A program made the translations under genes and the position numbers. Under the pieces are notes generated by a model that was given only the letters and a program-made list of their open reading frames with translations, had not been told where the DNA came from and searched no databases. Source: Pseudomonas sp. 31-12 (GTDB lineage Bacteria > Pseudomonadota > Gammaproteobacteria > Pseudomonadales > Pseudomonadaceae). Taken from it: 64,000 nucleotides of DNA. The stretch lies in the NCBI RefSeq assembly GCF_003151075.1, contig NZ_CP029482.1, forward strand, positions 5,642,001-5,706,000. The letters are read 5' to 3'. The number at the start of each line of letters is the position of its first letter. Position 1 is the first letter of the stretch. This document shows, in pieces, positions 55,408 to 63,145 of this stretch.

Positions 55408-55737
55408 ATGGAACTGCTGCTGGAAACCGTCGCCCTGTTCTGCCTCAAGCTTGCTTATGAGACGGAGGATTCGAGTCCGATTCTTCGGGATGATCCGATC
55501 ATGAGTGATTATGAGCGGGAGGTGTTTGGGTTGCTGGTGCGTAAGGGGGATGTCGAGACGATTCAGTTGAAAGTGGATGAGTGTGTGGGATTGGCACTGG
55601 AAGCCATCGGTGGTGTGGATAAGCCGCTGGGGCGGGAATTGAAGAGGTTGGCGGCTGAATTTGCCAGTATTCAGACGATGGAGAAGCTTGAAGCCCCGCT
55701 TATCGCGCTCAAGGATTATCTGAAAGACATTCAGTGA
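55408..55737 (+). CDS. Hypothetical protein, 109 residues
   Basis: Small predicted helical protein, not recognised. The ATG at 55408 is preceded by an AAGGA ribosome-binding site. It has an N-terminal hydrophobic stretch (ELLLETVALFCLKLAYE), a middle with DYEREVFGLLVRKGD, and an acidic/helical end (APLIALKDYLKDI). No cysteine motif or signal peptide cleavage site is obvious. It is the last GC-rich gene before the AT-rich segment, and codon use looks like the host's. Confidence 0.6.
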   Translation: MELLLETVALFCLKLAYETEDSSPILRDDPIMSDYEREVFGLLVRKGDVETIQLKVDECVGLALEAIGGVDKPLGRELKRLAAEFASIQTMEKLEAPLIALKDYLKDIQ

Positions 55738-56170
55738 ATAAATCGGCCCCACGCAATCGTGGATGCATAACAAGGTGCCCTTCCAATCCCGCCCTTGTTC
55801 GTTCTTACGCTCCGCGTGGCAATGCATCTCGCGCCGCTTTTCGCCGCGGATTGCCGCAACTCTAAAACGAGTAATACTTACCACATATCGCCCACAAAAC
55901 TCGGAGTGCTATTAATGCGTTTGCACTTGTTTCGACGGATTACCACGCCAAATTGCGAAATGGCATCGACATCTAAGGATTTCCCGCAGAGTATTCACCC
56001 TCCTACTGTTTATCCTATACGGTTGTAATGGCAGACGATCCATCTCTGGAGAAAACGGGACAGCCCCCCCTTATGATTCATTAAAAAGTGGCCTGCCCCC
56101 TATTTCCAATACACCCCAAGATACCCCGCAGCGGAAGAAAATTGCTAATTACGCAACCATCTCCCATAAA
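55738..56170. other. Gene-free boundary of the foreign segment
   Basis: This 433-base stretch holds no convincing gene. It falls from host-like to AT-richer composition and contains a degenerate piece of a Pseudomonas repeat (TTCTTACGCTCCGCGTGGCA) at about 55802-55821. It also contains the sequence AAAACGGGACAG at about 56052, of which a similar copy (AAAACAGTGGGACAG) lies at about 61085 beyond the island. These could be traces of the insertion boundary, but the match is weak. Confidence 0.4.
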
Positions 56171-57136
56171 TCAAGAAAGCTTTTGATATGGTGAGTTTTC
56201 AAGTTTTAAAATACGACTAAGCACCAATTCAGTTGTTGGCTTTACGGGACAACCAGTACTACCCAAGCTTGAATATAAGCACGTAACTTCCGGGTAATTC
56301 ATAGCTGCAACAATAGACGCTAACGCGTGCGGCTTTGGACCAAATGGAACAATAACTACAACAGCCGAATTTATATACGGGTAAAAAATCTCACGAATAG
56401 TATCGTAACACTGCTGCACACTTGTTAGTGGAGAAAAAACAGTTCCATTCGAGAAGTTATCTAAAAAAAACTTATTTATACTCAGAGTTTTGTCAGTGTA
56501 GTCATCTAACGCACCTGGTCGTGCGACAAGTGAAAAGGTTCTATCGGGTTCGATTTTATGATGCAGGCAGATTGGTCCACCCTCACTGAAACCCAAACTA
56601 AAAATCCCAATAGTTTCTCTATTATACGCAGATACCGCCTCACAGCCCGGCAAGACTATTGGCTCACTTAACTGACTTATAACATTGGATGATGAATGCT
56701 CACCAACCGAATATACAAAATCGCAAGCCACAGGCACACCGAAATCGAAACATTTTATAAAATTCAATATTTCGGAATACCACAATCGCGGCATTGAAGA
56801 GTAGTCAACAACAATTCTAACCGTTTTACCTTCACTTATTTCAATTTCAGAAAACGCACCAAGCAAACATTTAAATATTTGGTTAAGGTCGTTATATTCA
56901 AGAAAAATAGGGGAAAGAGAAAAATTCTGACGATAGAATTCTTTATTCAACAAAAAAACTTCATTAGTAGAACTTGACGAAAAACCTAACAACAAAACCT
57001 TGCCAAACTTTGAAGAGCGCATCCCTGGAAAAAAAACTGATCGCTCCTCATAGCCGCAAGCAAATATCGCCAAGTCGTATGAAGCTCCTTCAACCTCATT
57101 AAACGATATATCTGTTACATCCAAATAAGTACTCAT
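56171..57136 (-). CDS. Unrecognised protein with CGYEERS and GPKPHAL motifs (island gene 4)
   Basis: Protein of 321 residues of unknown family. The N-terminal half looks Rossmann-like, with alternating strands and helices: DLAIFACGYEERSVFFPGMR at about 21-40, GKVLLLGF and TVRIVVDYSSMPRLWYSEIL at about 105-124. The C-terminal part has SAVVVIVPFGPKPHALASIV at about 257-276. The motifs CGYEERS, DYSSMPR and GPKPHAL look like a ligand or catalytic site, resembling in spirit the nucleotide-sensing domains of conflict systems, but this is only a suggestion. Its ATG overlaps the ATPase stop by four bases (ATGA). AT-rich, no close relatives in the window; last gene of the operon. Confidence 0.75.
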   Translation of the reverse strand: MSTYLDVTDISFNEVEGASYDLAIFACGYEERSVFFPGMRSSKFGKVLLLGFSSSSTNEVFLLNKEFYRQNFSLSPIFLEYNDLNQIFKCLLGAFSEIEISEGKTVRIVVDYSSMPRLWYSEILNFIKCFDFGVPVACDFVYSVGEHSSSNVISQLSEPIVLPGCEAVSAYNRETIGIFSLGFSEGGPICLHHKIEPDRTFSLVARPGALDDYTDKTLSINKFFLDNFSNGTVFSPLTSVQQCYDTIREIFYPYINSAVVVIVPFGPKPHALASIVAAMNYPEVTCLYSSLGSTGCPVKPTTELVLSRILKLENSPYQKLS

Positions 57137-58914
57137 AGCAAATCCATCTGCTGAAATGTTAAACCTCGATCCAATCCCCGATCGACACCAAAAGCCAAGA
57201 TGGTGCTTAGTGCCACATCCTTCCCTCGGCGGGGTAGCAAATCAAAATGCGGGGACAATATATAAGACAGTCTAAATACACCGTTCATGACAGGCAACGT
57301 CTCGTAATCCGACCTCTCCACCATTGGCCTTACTAGCCCAAGACCTATGGCATCCGCAACGACTCCCCACAGAGCCTCATCATTCAGATTAAACCTAAAG
57401 GAAAGAGTCATATCAGTACCTAGCTTCTGATAATGAAGCAGATGTTTAAAGTACTTACCCACCAAGGAAATAATATCGTATATCTTCTCACCCTGATTAG
57501 GTTCAAATACCATCCGCCTGTACTCGTCAAAAGAATAAAGTCTTAATATCTTGTCTTGAGTAGCATTTGATATCGGTTTAAAACCCGAGGTTTCACTACT
57601 GGCATTGTAAAAGGCATTAAGCAGACTTATGAGGCGCCTAGGATTACCATCACTGCACCTTATAACCATTTCATAGCCAGAATAAGCCGTAATCCTGGAG
57701 TTCCCCTTATGAGTAGCACCGAAGTCCCTTAAAAGAAGTGCCCCCTTTAATTTCCTTCCTATCTCGTCGTCAAATTTTTTGGTCCCAAGCAAATCGTGAG
57801 CTCTTCGCTTGGTCCTATCATTCGCATATTTATCAATCAGTTTTATCATACCATCCTGGTCGACTTTCTCCTCATTTGACAGAAGATAAGAGCTGCTCAA
57901 AAGCGACTCTAAAGAAATACCGCTTCCACCCCAAACACTATCTTTTATTCGCTTTTCAAATATATCTTCACAAAACTTTTTAAGTGATTCAAATTCACTA
58001 TTTTTCCCACCACGAGCAGCAACATCTATGTTATCCAAATAAATATACGTAAAATCATCCTTTCGATTCAACGGCACACTTGTATTGGTATCCAAAGAAT
58101 AATGTTTATATGGCATGGTTGTGATCTTGAAAACCAAGCCATCTGCAAAGGTTCTAAGGTGCGAATTCAAGATTATATGATGCAGTTTACTTAAGTACTC
58201 CGCCTCGTCTAAGCAAACGGCCCAAGCTACATCAGCAGGAAAATCGATAAATCTCTTTGTAACATCTATAGCTCGCTTTAGCGGCTCAAACAACCCCAAC
58301 TCAAAAGCAGCACCGACACTTTCAGGCGTTACATTGCTATCGACTCTAGCACGCTGTTCATTCAATAGCTTTTCGTATTCAATATCCGCAAGCGTCTCTC
58401 TTAACTCTCTTATACTGTAAATATTATCCTTACCAAACCAAGACTTACCCACTCTTTCAGCGATGTTACGCTCTGTAAGCGCTCTCTGCCCGGCATTCTC
58501 AGAATAACAATCAATGCAGCTGCGGAGAGTAGCCAAGTATGATGAGCAGCATGAAATATTCAATCTCCATTGAAAATGCCTCTCATGCTCGGCCTCGCTA
58601 AGCCAAACTTTATTCTTCAGGCCCCCTACCCATGAAAGCCTCATCGGAACATATATACCAACAAATTTCCGAGAGCGAATTATTTCTACCGCTTCCTTAT
58701 TATTCAACTTCGAAAGATATTCATGTGACAGCATCTTAATTATCGCAGTCTTACCTGAACCTCTAGCCCCTAACACGATATGATTCTTGGCTGATATAAG
58801 ACGACTAAATGCTTTCGTCCAAACAAACTGTTTTGGAAGATCTTCAACAGTACTATTTCTAGCATTATCATTTTCAAAAGGATTAGACGCTTTCAGAGAA
58901 CCGGAAAATTCCAT
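57133..58914 (-). CDS. ORC/CDC6-like AAA ATPase (island gene 3)
   Basis: P-loop ATPase of about 593 residues. The opening SNPFENDNAR ... LPKQFVWTKAFSRLISAKNHIVLG is typical of ORC-CDC6-type ATPases in defence islands. Walker A is GARGSGKT (about 49-56 from the ATG), and Walker B is AWAVCLDEAEYL near residue 235. A sensor-like stretch FKITTMPYKHYS and a region GNPRRLISLLNAFYNASSET (lid/sensor 2-like) follow. The ATG at 58914 is preferred to the GTG at 58923, because GAGG then stands at a good distance; it begins five bases after the phosphoesterase stop. Probably the motor or switch of the system; DNA or NTP sensing is inferred. Confidence 0.82.
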   Translation of the reverse strand: MEFSGSLKASNPFENDNARNSTVEDLPKQFVWTKAFSRLISAKNHIVLGARGSGKTAIIKMLSHEYLSKLNNKEAVEIIRSRKFVGIYVPMRLSWVGGLKNKVWLSEAEHERHFQWRLNISCCSSYLATLRSCIDCYSENAGQRALTERNIAERVGKSWFGKDNIYSIRELRETLADIEYEKLLNEQRARVDSNVTPESVGAAFELGLFEPLKRAIDVTKRFIDFPADVAWAVCLDEAEYLSKLHHIILNSHLRTFADGLVFKITTMPYKHYSLDTNTSVPLNRKDDFTYIYLDNIDVAARGGKNSEFESLKKFCEDIFEKRIKDSVWGGSGISLESLLSSSYLLSNEEKVDQDGMIKLIDKYANDRTKRRAHDLLGTKKFDDEIGRKLKGALLLRDFGATHKGNSRITAYSGYEMVIRCSDGNPRRLISLLNAFYNASSETSGFKPISNATQDKILRLYSFDEYRRMVFEPNQGEKIYDIISLVGKYFKHLLHYQKLGTDMTLSFRFNLNDEALWGVVADAIGLGLVRPMVERSDYETLPVMNGVFRLSYILSPHFDLLPRRGKDVALSTILAFGVDRGLDRGLTFQQMDLL

Positions 58915-58919
58915 TTTCT

Positions 58920-60167
58920 TCACCTCTTGAGGATAACAAGCTGATCAAGATTTATATTATCAATTTCATGAAGGGTTGCATTTAGCTCCCCCTGAATTGC
59001 TTTTAGTGATGCGCGGAGTGACTCATTCGTGTAGTACTTGAGTTCCGGGTTTACGGAAACAAAACTTTTCCATTCAACAAACTTTTTTTCTTCAAGGATT
59101 GAACCAAGTCGTAACTGAAGCTCTGCTTGCAACTGAGGCAGAGGTAAAAAAGCACCAAAATAATGTTGCGAATCGACAGACCCCTTGGCTTGGCTTTGCA
59201 TCCATCCAGGCCCAGAGTAGTGAGTCCAAGACTTGACGACACCTCGAGCATATTGCGTCTTAGAGCAACGATCATGAAATTCAATCAAGTGGAAATTATT
59301 ACCTACAGCTTCAAAATACCTATTATCCAAACTAGCACTAAAGCTACCCGCGCACAAAATCCATAATGGATGACCAACTGTTTGAATCTGCATAGTAAAT
59401 CGAGGAATGTGCTTATGACCATGTACGACAAAATCAAAACCATACTTCGACAAAATATCTAACAGACCTTCAGCATTTGTCATCGCGCTAAAATCTGCAA
59501 GTGGAAAAGTACTATCTAAATACTGTTTAGGGTGGTGGTGAAAGATAAAAATCTTTAACTTTTTCGTGGCAGATTTGTCACTCAAAATCTTATCAATCTG
59601 CATTAACTGCGCGGGCTTCACCTCTCCATGATGAGGTTTTTTGTCCGACTCATCGAATACAGCAGTATTCAACGAGCATACTAGGACATCCTCAAACTCC
59701 CACGACACCAGGTAAGGGGATTCGTCAAACCTACCATCTGCACTAGTCAGATTATCACTAAAAACAAGGCCGCCAGAGTGAAAATTCAGATACTTAGATC
59801 TAATTACATCACTTTCACTATGATGCAACGCTCTCAAAGCTGTAATCGTCTTCCAATCAACATCGTGATTTCCAGGACAGAAGAGTATTTTTTTCTCTTC
59901 CACACCCAGTGACACAGCAATCTGCTTTATCAACGAGGAGGCAAGCACAAACTCTTCTTTATCAGCACTATTGCTTATATCTCCGGGAACCACTAAATAA
60001 TCTGCTTTAATATTCTCCTTAACCACGAACTCTTTAAACTGGTCAAGGTAATTGTCGATTACAGCTCCGGAGACATTATCAACAGAGAAGTCCTTGCTCT
60101 TGGCACCCCCACCAATATGCAAGTCACTTATTATTGCGACATTAATCTTTATCCCAGAACTTTCCAT
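58920..60167 (-). CDS. Calcineurin-like metallophosphoesterase (island gene 2)
   Basis: Predicted metal-dependent nuclease or phosphoesterase of about 415 residues. All five metal-binding motifs are present in order: SDLH (about 14-17 from the ATG), GDISN (about 61), GNHD (about 101), FHHHP and VHGHKH (about 250). The C-terminal part beyond about 300 is charged and helical and may contact partners. The ATG at 60167 is chosen; a TTG five codons upstream, directly after the methyltransferase stop, is the alternative. Its substrate is unknown: cyclic nucleotide, nucleic acid and protein are all possible for this superfamily. The tight packing with a methyltransferase and an ATPase favours nucleic acid. 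Confidence 0.85.
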   Translation of the reverse strand: MESSGIKINVAIISDLHIGGGAKSKDFSVDNVSGAVIDNYLDQFKEFVVKENIKADYLVVPGDISNSADKEEFVLASSLIKQIAVSLGVEEKKILFCPGNHDVDWKTITALRALHHSESDVIRSKYLNFHSGGLVFSDNLTSADGRFDESPYLVSWEFEDVLVCSLNTAVFDESDKKPHHGEVKPAQLMQIDKILSDKSATKKLKIFIFHHHPKQYLDSTFPLADFSAMTNAEGLLDILSKYGFDFVVHGHKHIPRFTMQIQTVGHPLWILCAGSFSASLDNRYFEAVGNNFHLIEFHDRCSKTQYARGVVKSWTHYSGPGWMQSQAKGSVDSQHYFGAFLPLPQLQAELQLRLGSILEEKKFVEWKSFVSVNPELKYYTNESLRASLKAIQGELNATLHEIDNINLDQLVILKR

Positions 60168-60182
60168 GTATAGTCTCGACAA

Positions 60183-60980
60183 TCAATGGGAAAAATTACT
60201 GACTATTAACTCTTCAACAATTCTTCTATGCGCGCTGAATCCGGCTACGTGCCGCTTAACACTAATATTTTCCACATTCCATTTTTGCTTCAAGGCAGAT
60301 CTAATTATTTCGCAATCGCTGTAAGAAAGAATGAAATAAGCTTTTTTTCTATCTATTTCTTCTAAAGTTGTAATCAGTCGATCTATATCGTCAAAATGAA
60401 AAGAATTCGGTCCATATTCCCCCCTCATTCGCCCCTCAGGCTTTGAGTAAGGAGGATCTAAATAGACAAGATCGCCTCGATTAACCCCTGGCAATATCCC
60501 ACCGAAATCTCCATTCAAAAGAACAGCATTCTTTAAAGCTAAGGAATATTTTTCGATAACATCTCTTGTTGGCATCTTGCCTGTCTTTGTGCCCATCGGA
60601 ACATTAAATAGACCCGCTTTATTAGTACGATAAACACCGTTAAAACAAAGGCGATTCAGGTAAATAAATCTGGCCGCGCGGGCTTCTAAAGACAAATTAT
60701 CGATGCGAAGACTTCGAACTTCGTAGTACCGTTCTTTATTAACTTCAAATGCTTCCAGATGATCATATACCAAACCAGGCACTTCTTTAATCTGCCTATA
60801 TGCAAGCATCAGCTCTTCGTTCATATCAGAAAGAACTGCATTCTTAGGCAAGACATCAAAAAAAAGACAGGCGGAACCACAAAATGGCTCGTGATACCGA
60901 TTAAATTCTTTAGGAAACCGATCCTTAATGCTAGAAAGCAGTTTCTTTTTGCTGCCTGCCCATCGAAAAAGCGGATCCAA
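60183..60980 (-). CDS. D12-class DNA adenine methyltransferase (island gene 1)
   Basis: N6-adenine DNA methyltransferase of 265 residues, Dam/DpnM type. The SAM-binding motif RWAGSKKKLL lies at residues about 6-15, EPFCGSACLFFDV at about 32, and the catalytic DPPY motif in DLVYLDPPYSKPEGRM at about 175. Start is TTG at 60980: the in-frame upstream codons meet a stop (TAA), and AGGG lies seven bases before it. The target sequence is not known; GATC is possible. First gene of a four-gene operon; the next reading frame opens immediately after its stop. As a lone methyltransferase it would protect or mark DNA, so a defence setting is likely. Confidence 0.9.
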   Translation of the reverse strand: MDPLFRWAGSKKKLLSSIKDRFPKEFNRYHEPFCGSACLFFDVLPKNAVLSDMNEELMLAYRQIKEVPGLVYDHLEAFEVNKERYYEVRSLRIDNLSLEARAARFIYLNRLCFNGVYRTNKAGLFNVPMGTKTGKMPTRDVIEKYSLALKNAVLLNGDFGGILPGVNRGDLVYLDPPYSKPEGRMRGEYGPNSFHFDDIDRLITTLEEIDRKKAYFILSYSDCEIIRSALKQKWNVENISVKRHVAGFSAHRRIVEELIVSNFSH

Positions 60981-61416
60981 AGTTAAACCCTAATAAGACA
61001 TTTTTTCATTTCGACAGGCTCAATTAACCTCGTCGTACTCGTTGGGAGCGAATCTCTCTCGTCACCCATTGCGCGGAGCCGGGTAAAACAGTGGGACAGA
61101 GCTCCATTCAACGTAGCGTACCCGCAAACTCAGCAGATAGACAGATTCGTTGAAAGAGTTGTGAAAACGGAGGACAGGCTACCTTTTCATCATAGAAATA
61201 AATGAGATCTGGGACGATTTCGGATCTCAGCCAACGGGATGTAGGGCTATTCCGAGATATGCGTAGGGATACTTTCTGCGTCGCATAATGCTGGCGATTT
61301 CCAACCCTAGTGGTTGATCTAGGGGCTCTCAAAGGTTGCAGGAACGGGGTCTGCACGATACCCTCCCACCGTCGCTGCCAATTCAGCGACCGGGTGTGGA
61401 AACCCGTGTAATTCAA

Positions 61417-61457
61417 GGCGCAACAGCGCCCCATCACGTCTGCCGGCGCTTTTTTTA
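61417..61457 (+). promoter_or_regulatory. Two mutually exclusive hairpins (attenuator-like)
   Basis: Stem GGCGC-AACA-GCGCC (61417-61430) and stem AGCGCC (61425-61430) / GGCGCT (61445-61450), the second followed by seven T. They share the GCGCC segment, so only one can form. The second looks like a terminator, the first like an antiterminator. The arrangement lies at the start of the leader of the downstream genes. Confidence 0.55.
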
Positions 61458-61476
61458 TGCCTGCGGCGTGAGTTAT

Positions 61477-61556
61477 GGCGGCTGTGCGTGGGACGTCTTC
61501 GGGCGTGCCGGTTTCCTTGATTCCCGGTTTTCCACCCTGCGCACAGCTGTCACCCA
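61477..61556 (+). ncRNA. C4-like antisense RNA candidate
   Basis: A 12-base outer stem (61477-61488 with 61540-61551, two G-U pairs) encloses an inner TTCG hairpin (ACGTC / GGCGT) and a loop with CCGGTTTCCTTGATTCCCGG. Sequence and form resemble the C4 antisense RNA of phages P1/P7 and the related satellite P4 CI RNA. The loop bases TCCTTGAT (61514-61521) are exactly complementary to ATCAAGGA (61589-61596), the ribosome-binding site of the next small ORF, as C4 RNA pairs with its target. Assignment is by resemblance and complementarity only. Confidence 0.55.
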
Positions 61557-61604
61557 TTCGTGTGGAAACGAATGCGGCAGCTTCACATATCAAGGAGTCT
61601 GATA

Positions 61605-61721
61605 ATGCGCAGCATCAATCCGTACAAAATTTGGCTTTCCCCTCAACGTGACTCCCAGTTGCGTAATGCCCCACTGTCCACCCTCTCCCATCGCCTCTCC
61701 GTCATTGGAGGCGGCAAATGA
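61605..61721 (+). CDS. 38-codon leader ORF
   Basis: Small basic peptide (starts MRSINPYKIWLSPQRDSQLR, ends VIGGGK) with a strong AAGGAG ribosome-binding site eight to nine bases before the ATG. The stop overlaps the next gene's start by four bases (ATGA), so translation of this ORF probably controls the next one. The AAGGA site is the predicted target of the upstream C4-like RNA. Too short for usual gene callers; placement and coupling support it. Confidence 0.6.
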   Translation: MRSINPYKIWLSPQRDSQLRNAPLSTLSHRLSVIGGGK

Positions 61722-62029
61722 CTGATCAACCAGAACTCCAAACCATTGGCCTGACACCCGCCATCTACTGCGCGGATCAACCACTCTTCCATGTCACTCG
61801 CGGCGTCCCGCTCGGCGATGCCCTATCCATGGCTTCTGACTTTCTGTTTCTCGCCAAGAAGCTGACCGAAGATGCTGCTTACGCCACAGACACCGACCGC
61901 CACGCCTGGGCCGCGCATTATCTGACGGCGATGAGTAAGGCGGTGGTGGATGATGCGGTGAAGGTGCTGAATCGGGATCGGGACAATGAGCTGGCGTCTA
62001 AGCGGGCGGGGGCGGAGTCTGAAGGGTAG
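61718..62029 (+). CDS. DUF3077-type small protein
   Basis: Protein of 103 residues. The central region PLFHVTRGVPLGDALSMASD and WAAHYLTAMSKAVVDDAVKV match the small DUF3077-type proteins common in Pseudomonas, often in several copies per genome. No enzymatic motif is known; the family function is unknown. It starts inside the stop codon of the 38-codon leader ORF (ATGA) and so is probably translated by coupling. Its expression likely depends on the structured leader RNA upstream. Confidence 0.75.
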   Translation: MTDQPELQTIGLTPAIYCADQPLFHVTRGVPLGDALSMASDFLFLAKKLTEDAAYATDTDRHAWAAHYLTAMSKAVVDDAVKVLNRDRDNELASKRAGAESEG

Positions 62030-62144
62030 TGGCTGGGAATGGCGGGATGGTTCTGATGTCGGTCGGCGAGGTGTGAAGTCTGGGGGAGCGGACTGCTTGG
62101 GATGATGGTAGGGCATTCAGGATTGATGTTGGATGGTCTGGCGC

Positions 62145-62172
62145 TTTCGCGAGCAAGCTTTGCTCCTACAGG
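62145..62172. repeat. Single diverged REP unit
   Basis: One unpaired REP-like unit (TTTCGCGAGCAAGCTTTGCT and following) that ends a few bases before the PH-domain gene remnant. Confidence 0.6.
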
Positions 62173-62198
62173 GTTTGCGGTGAATTGACTGGCATTGT

Positions 62199-62345
62199 TA
62201 GCCCCGAGTTCTTTCGGGGCTTTCGACCTGCTGGTGATGCCCTGCCCGTTGACCGCGATGATGCGTTTGTTGGCAAACACCAAGCCGTCGCGCATGGATT
62301 TGCAGGAGGCGGTGATTTGCTCCCCTTCCAGTAGCAACCAAGTAT
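62199..62345 (-). pseudogene. Remnant of a PH-domain (bPH) protein gene
   Basis: Minus-strand fragment translating to LLLEGEQITASCKSMRDGLV and FANKRIIAVNGQGITSRSK. That is the start-to-middle of the bacterial PH-domain family (consensus like GEQVxxAFKxxRDxxVFTNKRIIAVDxQGITGKK). It has lost the N-terminal part and runs after about 40 codons into an AGCCCCGA hairpin and a REP unit, so it is truncated at both ends. The longer open frame here is not a real gene. Confidence 0.6.
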
Positions 62346-62349
62346 GACT

Positions 62350-62709
62350 TCACGCCGTCGGCTTACCCGGCTCGTCCTGCCCCGCCGCCCGCACTGCAAT
62401 CTCAATCGCCCGAACACTGATCGCCGCAAATATCGCGGTCATCAGCACCCCGTTGAACCCCAACAAAATCGCCAGAATCCGCGAGACGCCAAGTTTCGGC
62501 ACGAGTTCTCCATAGCCAATGGTCAAACCGGTCACGAAGCCGAAATAGATGCCGTCAAAAGGATCCCACCCCTCCAGGTAGCTGATGATGAGGCCGAACA
62601 GCACGATAAGAAAAAACAGTACGGAAAAGATCGGCCAGACAACACGCAAGTAGAACCCGATTGCTTTGAAGAATTCTCGACGGACGTGCGATGCATGAGT
62701 GGGCTTCAT
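62350..62709 (-). CDS. Two-transmembrane potassium channel-like protein
   Basis: Membrane protein of 119 residues. Two hydrophobic helices (VVWPIFSVLFFLIVLFGLII at about 23-42 and RILAILLGFNGVLMTAIFAA at about 77-96) flank a pore loop with the selectivity filter TIGYG (FVTGLTIGYGELVP). This is the ion_trans_2 architecture of simple K+ channels. No cytoplasmic regulatory domain follows. It lies next to the PH-domain remnant; its regulation is unknown. Confidence 0.85.
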   Translation of the reverse strand: MKPTHASHVRREFFKAIGFYLRVVWPIFSVLFFLIVLFGLIISYLEGWDPFDGIYFGFVTGLTIGYGELVPKLGVSRILAILLGFNGVLMTAIFAAISVRAIEIAVRAAGQDEPGKPTA

Positions 62710-63145
62710 GTCATGGGCTTCCTGAGGTTTGCCTGAGCGGCAGGCGTATTAACACTCCATCAGCTTGGCACAAGCGCTGGAAACTGGTGCATCAGCAGCG
62801 GGTCGGGGGTGGTTCAAGCACGATTCGCGATAGCGTTGCACATAGTCCCCGACCATTCAGGGACGACGCCTCCGGCCGCACTCTTCTAGACTCAATAGAA
62901 GGTCGTAGAAAGAACCGAACACGTCGCTTTGGTGCTGTTGAATCAAAAGCAGCGTGGCAAGCTGCCTTAATGCCCTTTAAGAGGTGCGGCAAAGACCGCA
63001 ACGGGCACAACAAGATGCCCGCCAAGGGTGCCCTGGCCAACGGCCTGAAATTGCCACGATTCCGTGACGTGGTGTGAGTGCCGCAGCCGACACTTTCGGA
63101 CGACCGACAACCTTCTGGTTTGTCCGTGACCGTGAGGATTGCTGA
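62710..63145. other. Gap upstream of the formate dehydrogenase genes
   Basis: These 436 bases hold no convincing gene. Long open frames on both strands are by-products of GC-rich composition. The region presumably contains the fds promoter. A small hairpin (GCGGCAAAGACCGC) is visible near 62987, but no clear -35/-10 pair. Confidence 0.5.

Noticed and set aside
55795..56028. 77-residue plus-strand open frame before the island
   Set aside because: No ribosome-binding site and a repeat fragment in its first part; composition looks non-coding.
55174..61107. Direct repeat of the tRNA-Leu 3' end flanking the island (att sites)
   Set aside because: I looked for a second copy of the tRNA 3' end downstream and found none by eye, and there is no integrase gene; the weak AAAAC...GGGACAG pair is too short to call.
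61108..61593. 161-residue minus-strand open frame over the C4-like region
   Set aside because: It is antisense to the structured leader, low-complexity in composition, with no known domain; the plus-strand RNA structure and RBS logic explain the sequence better.
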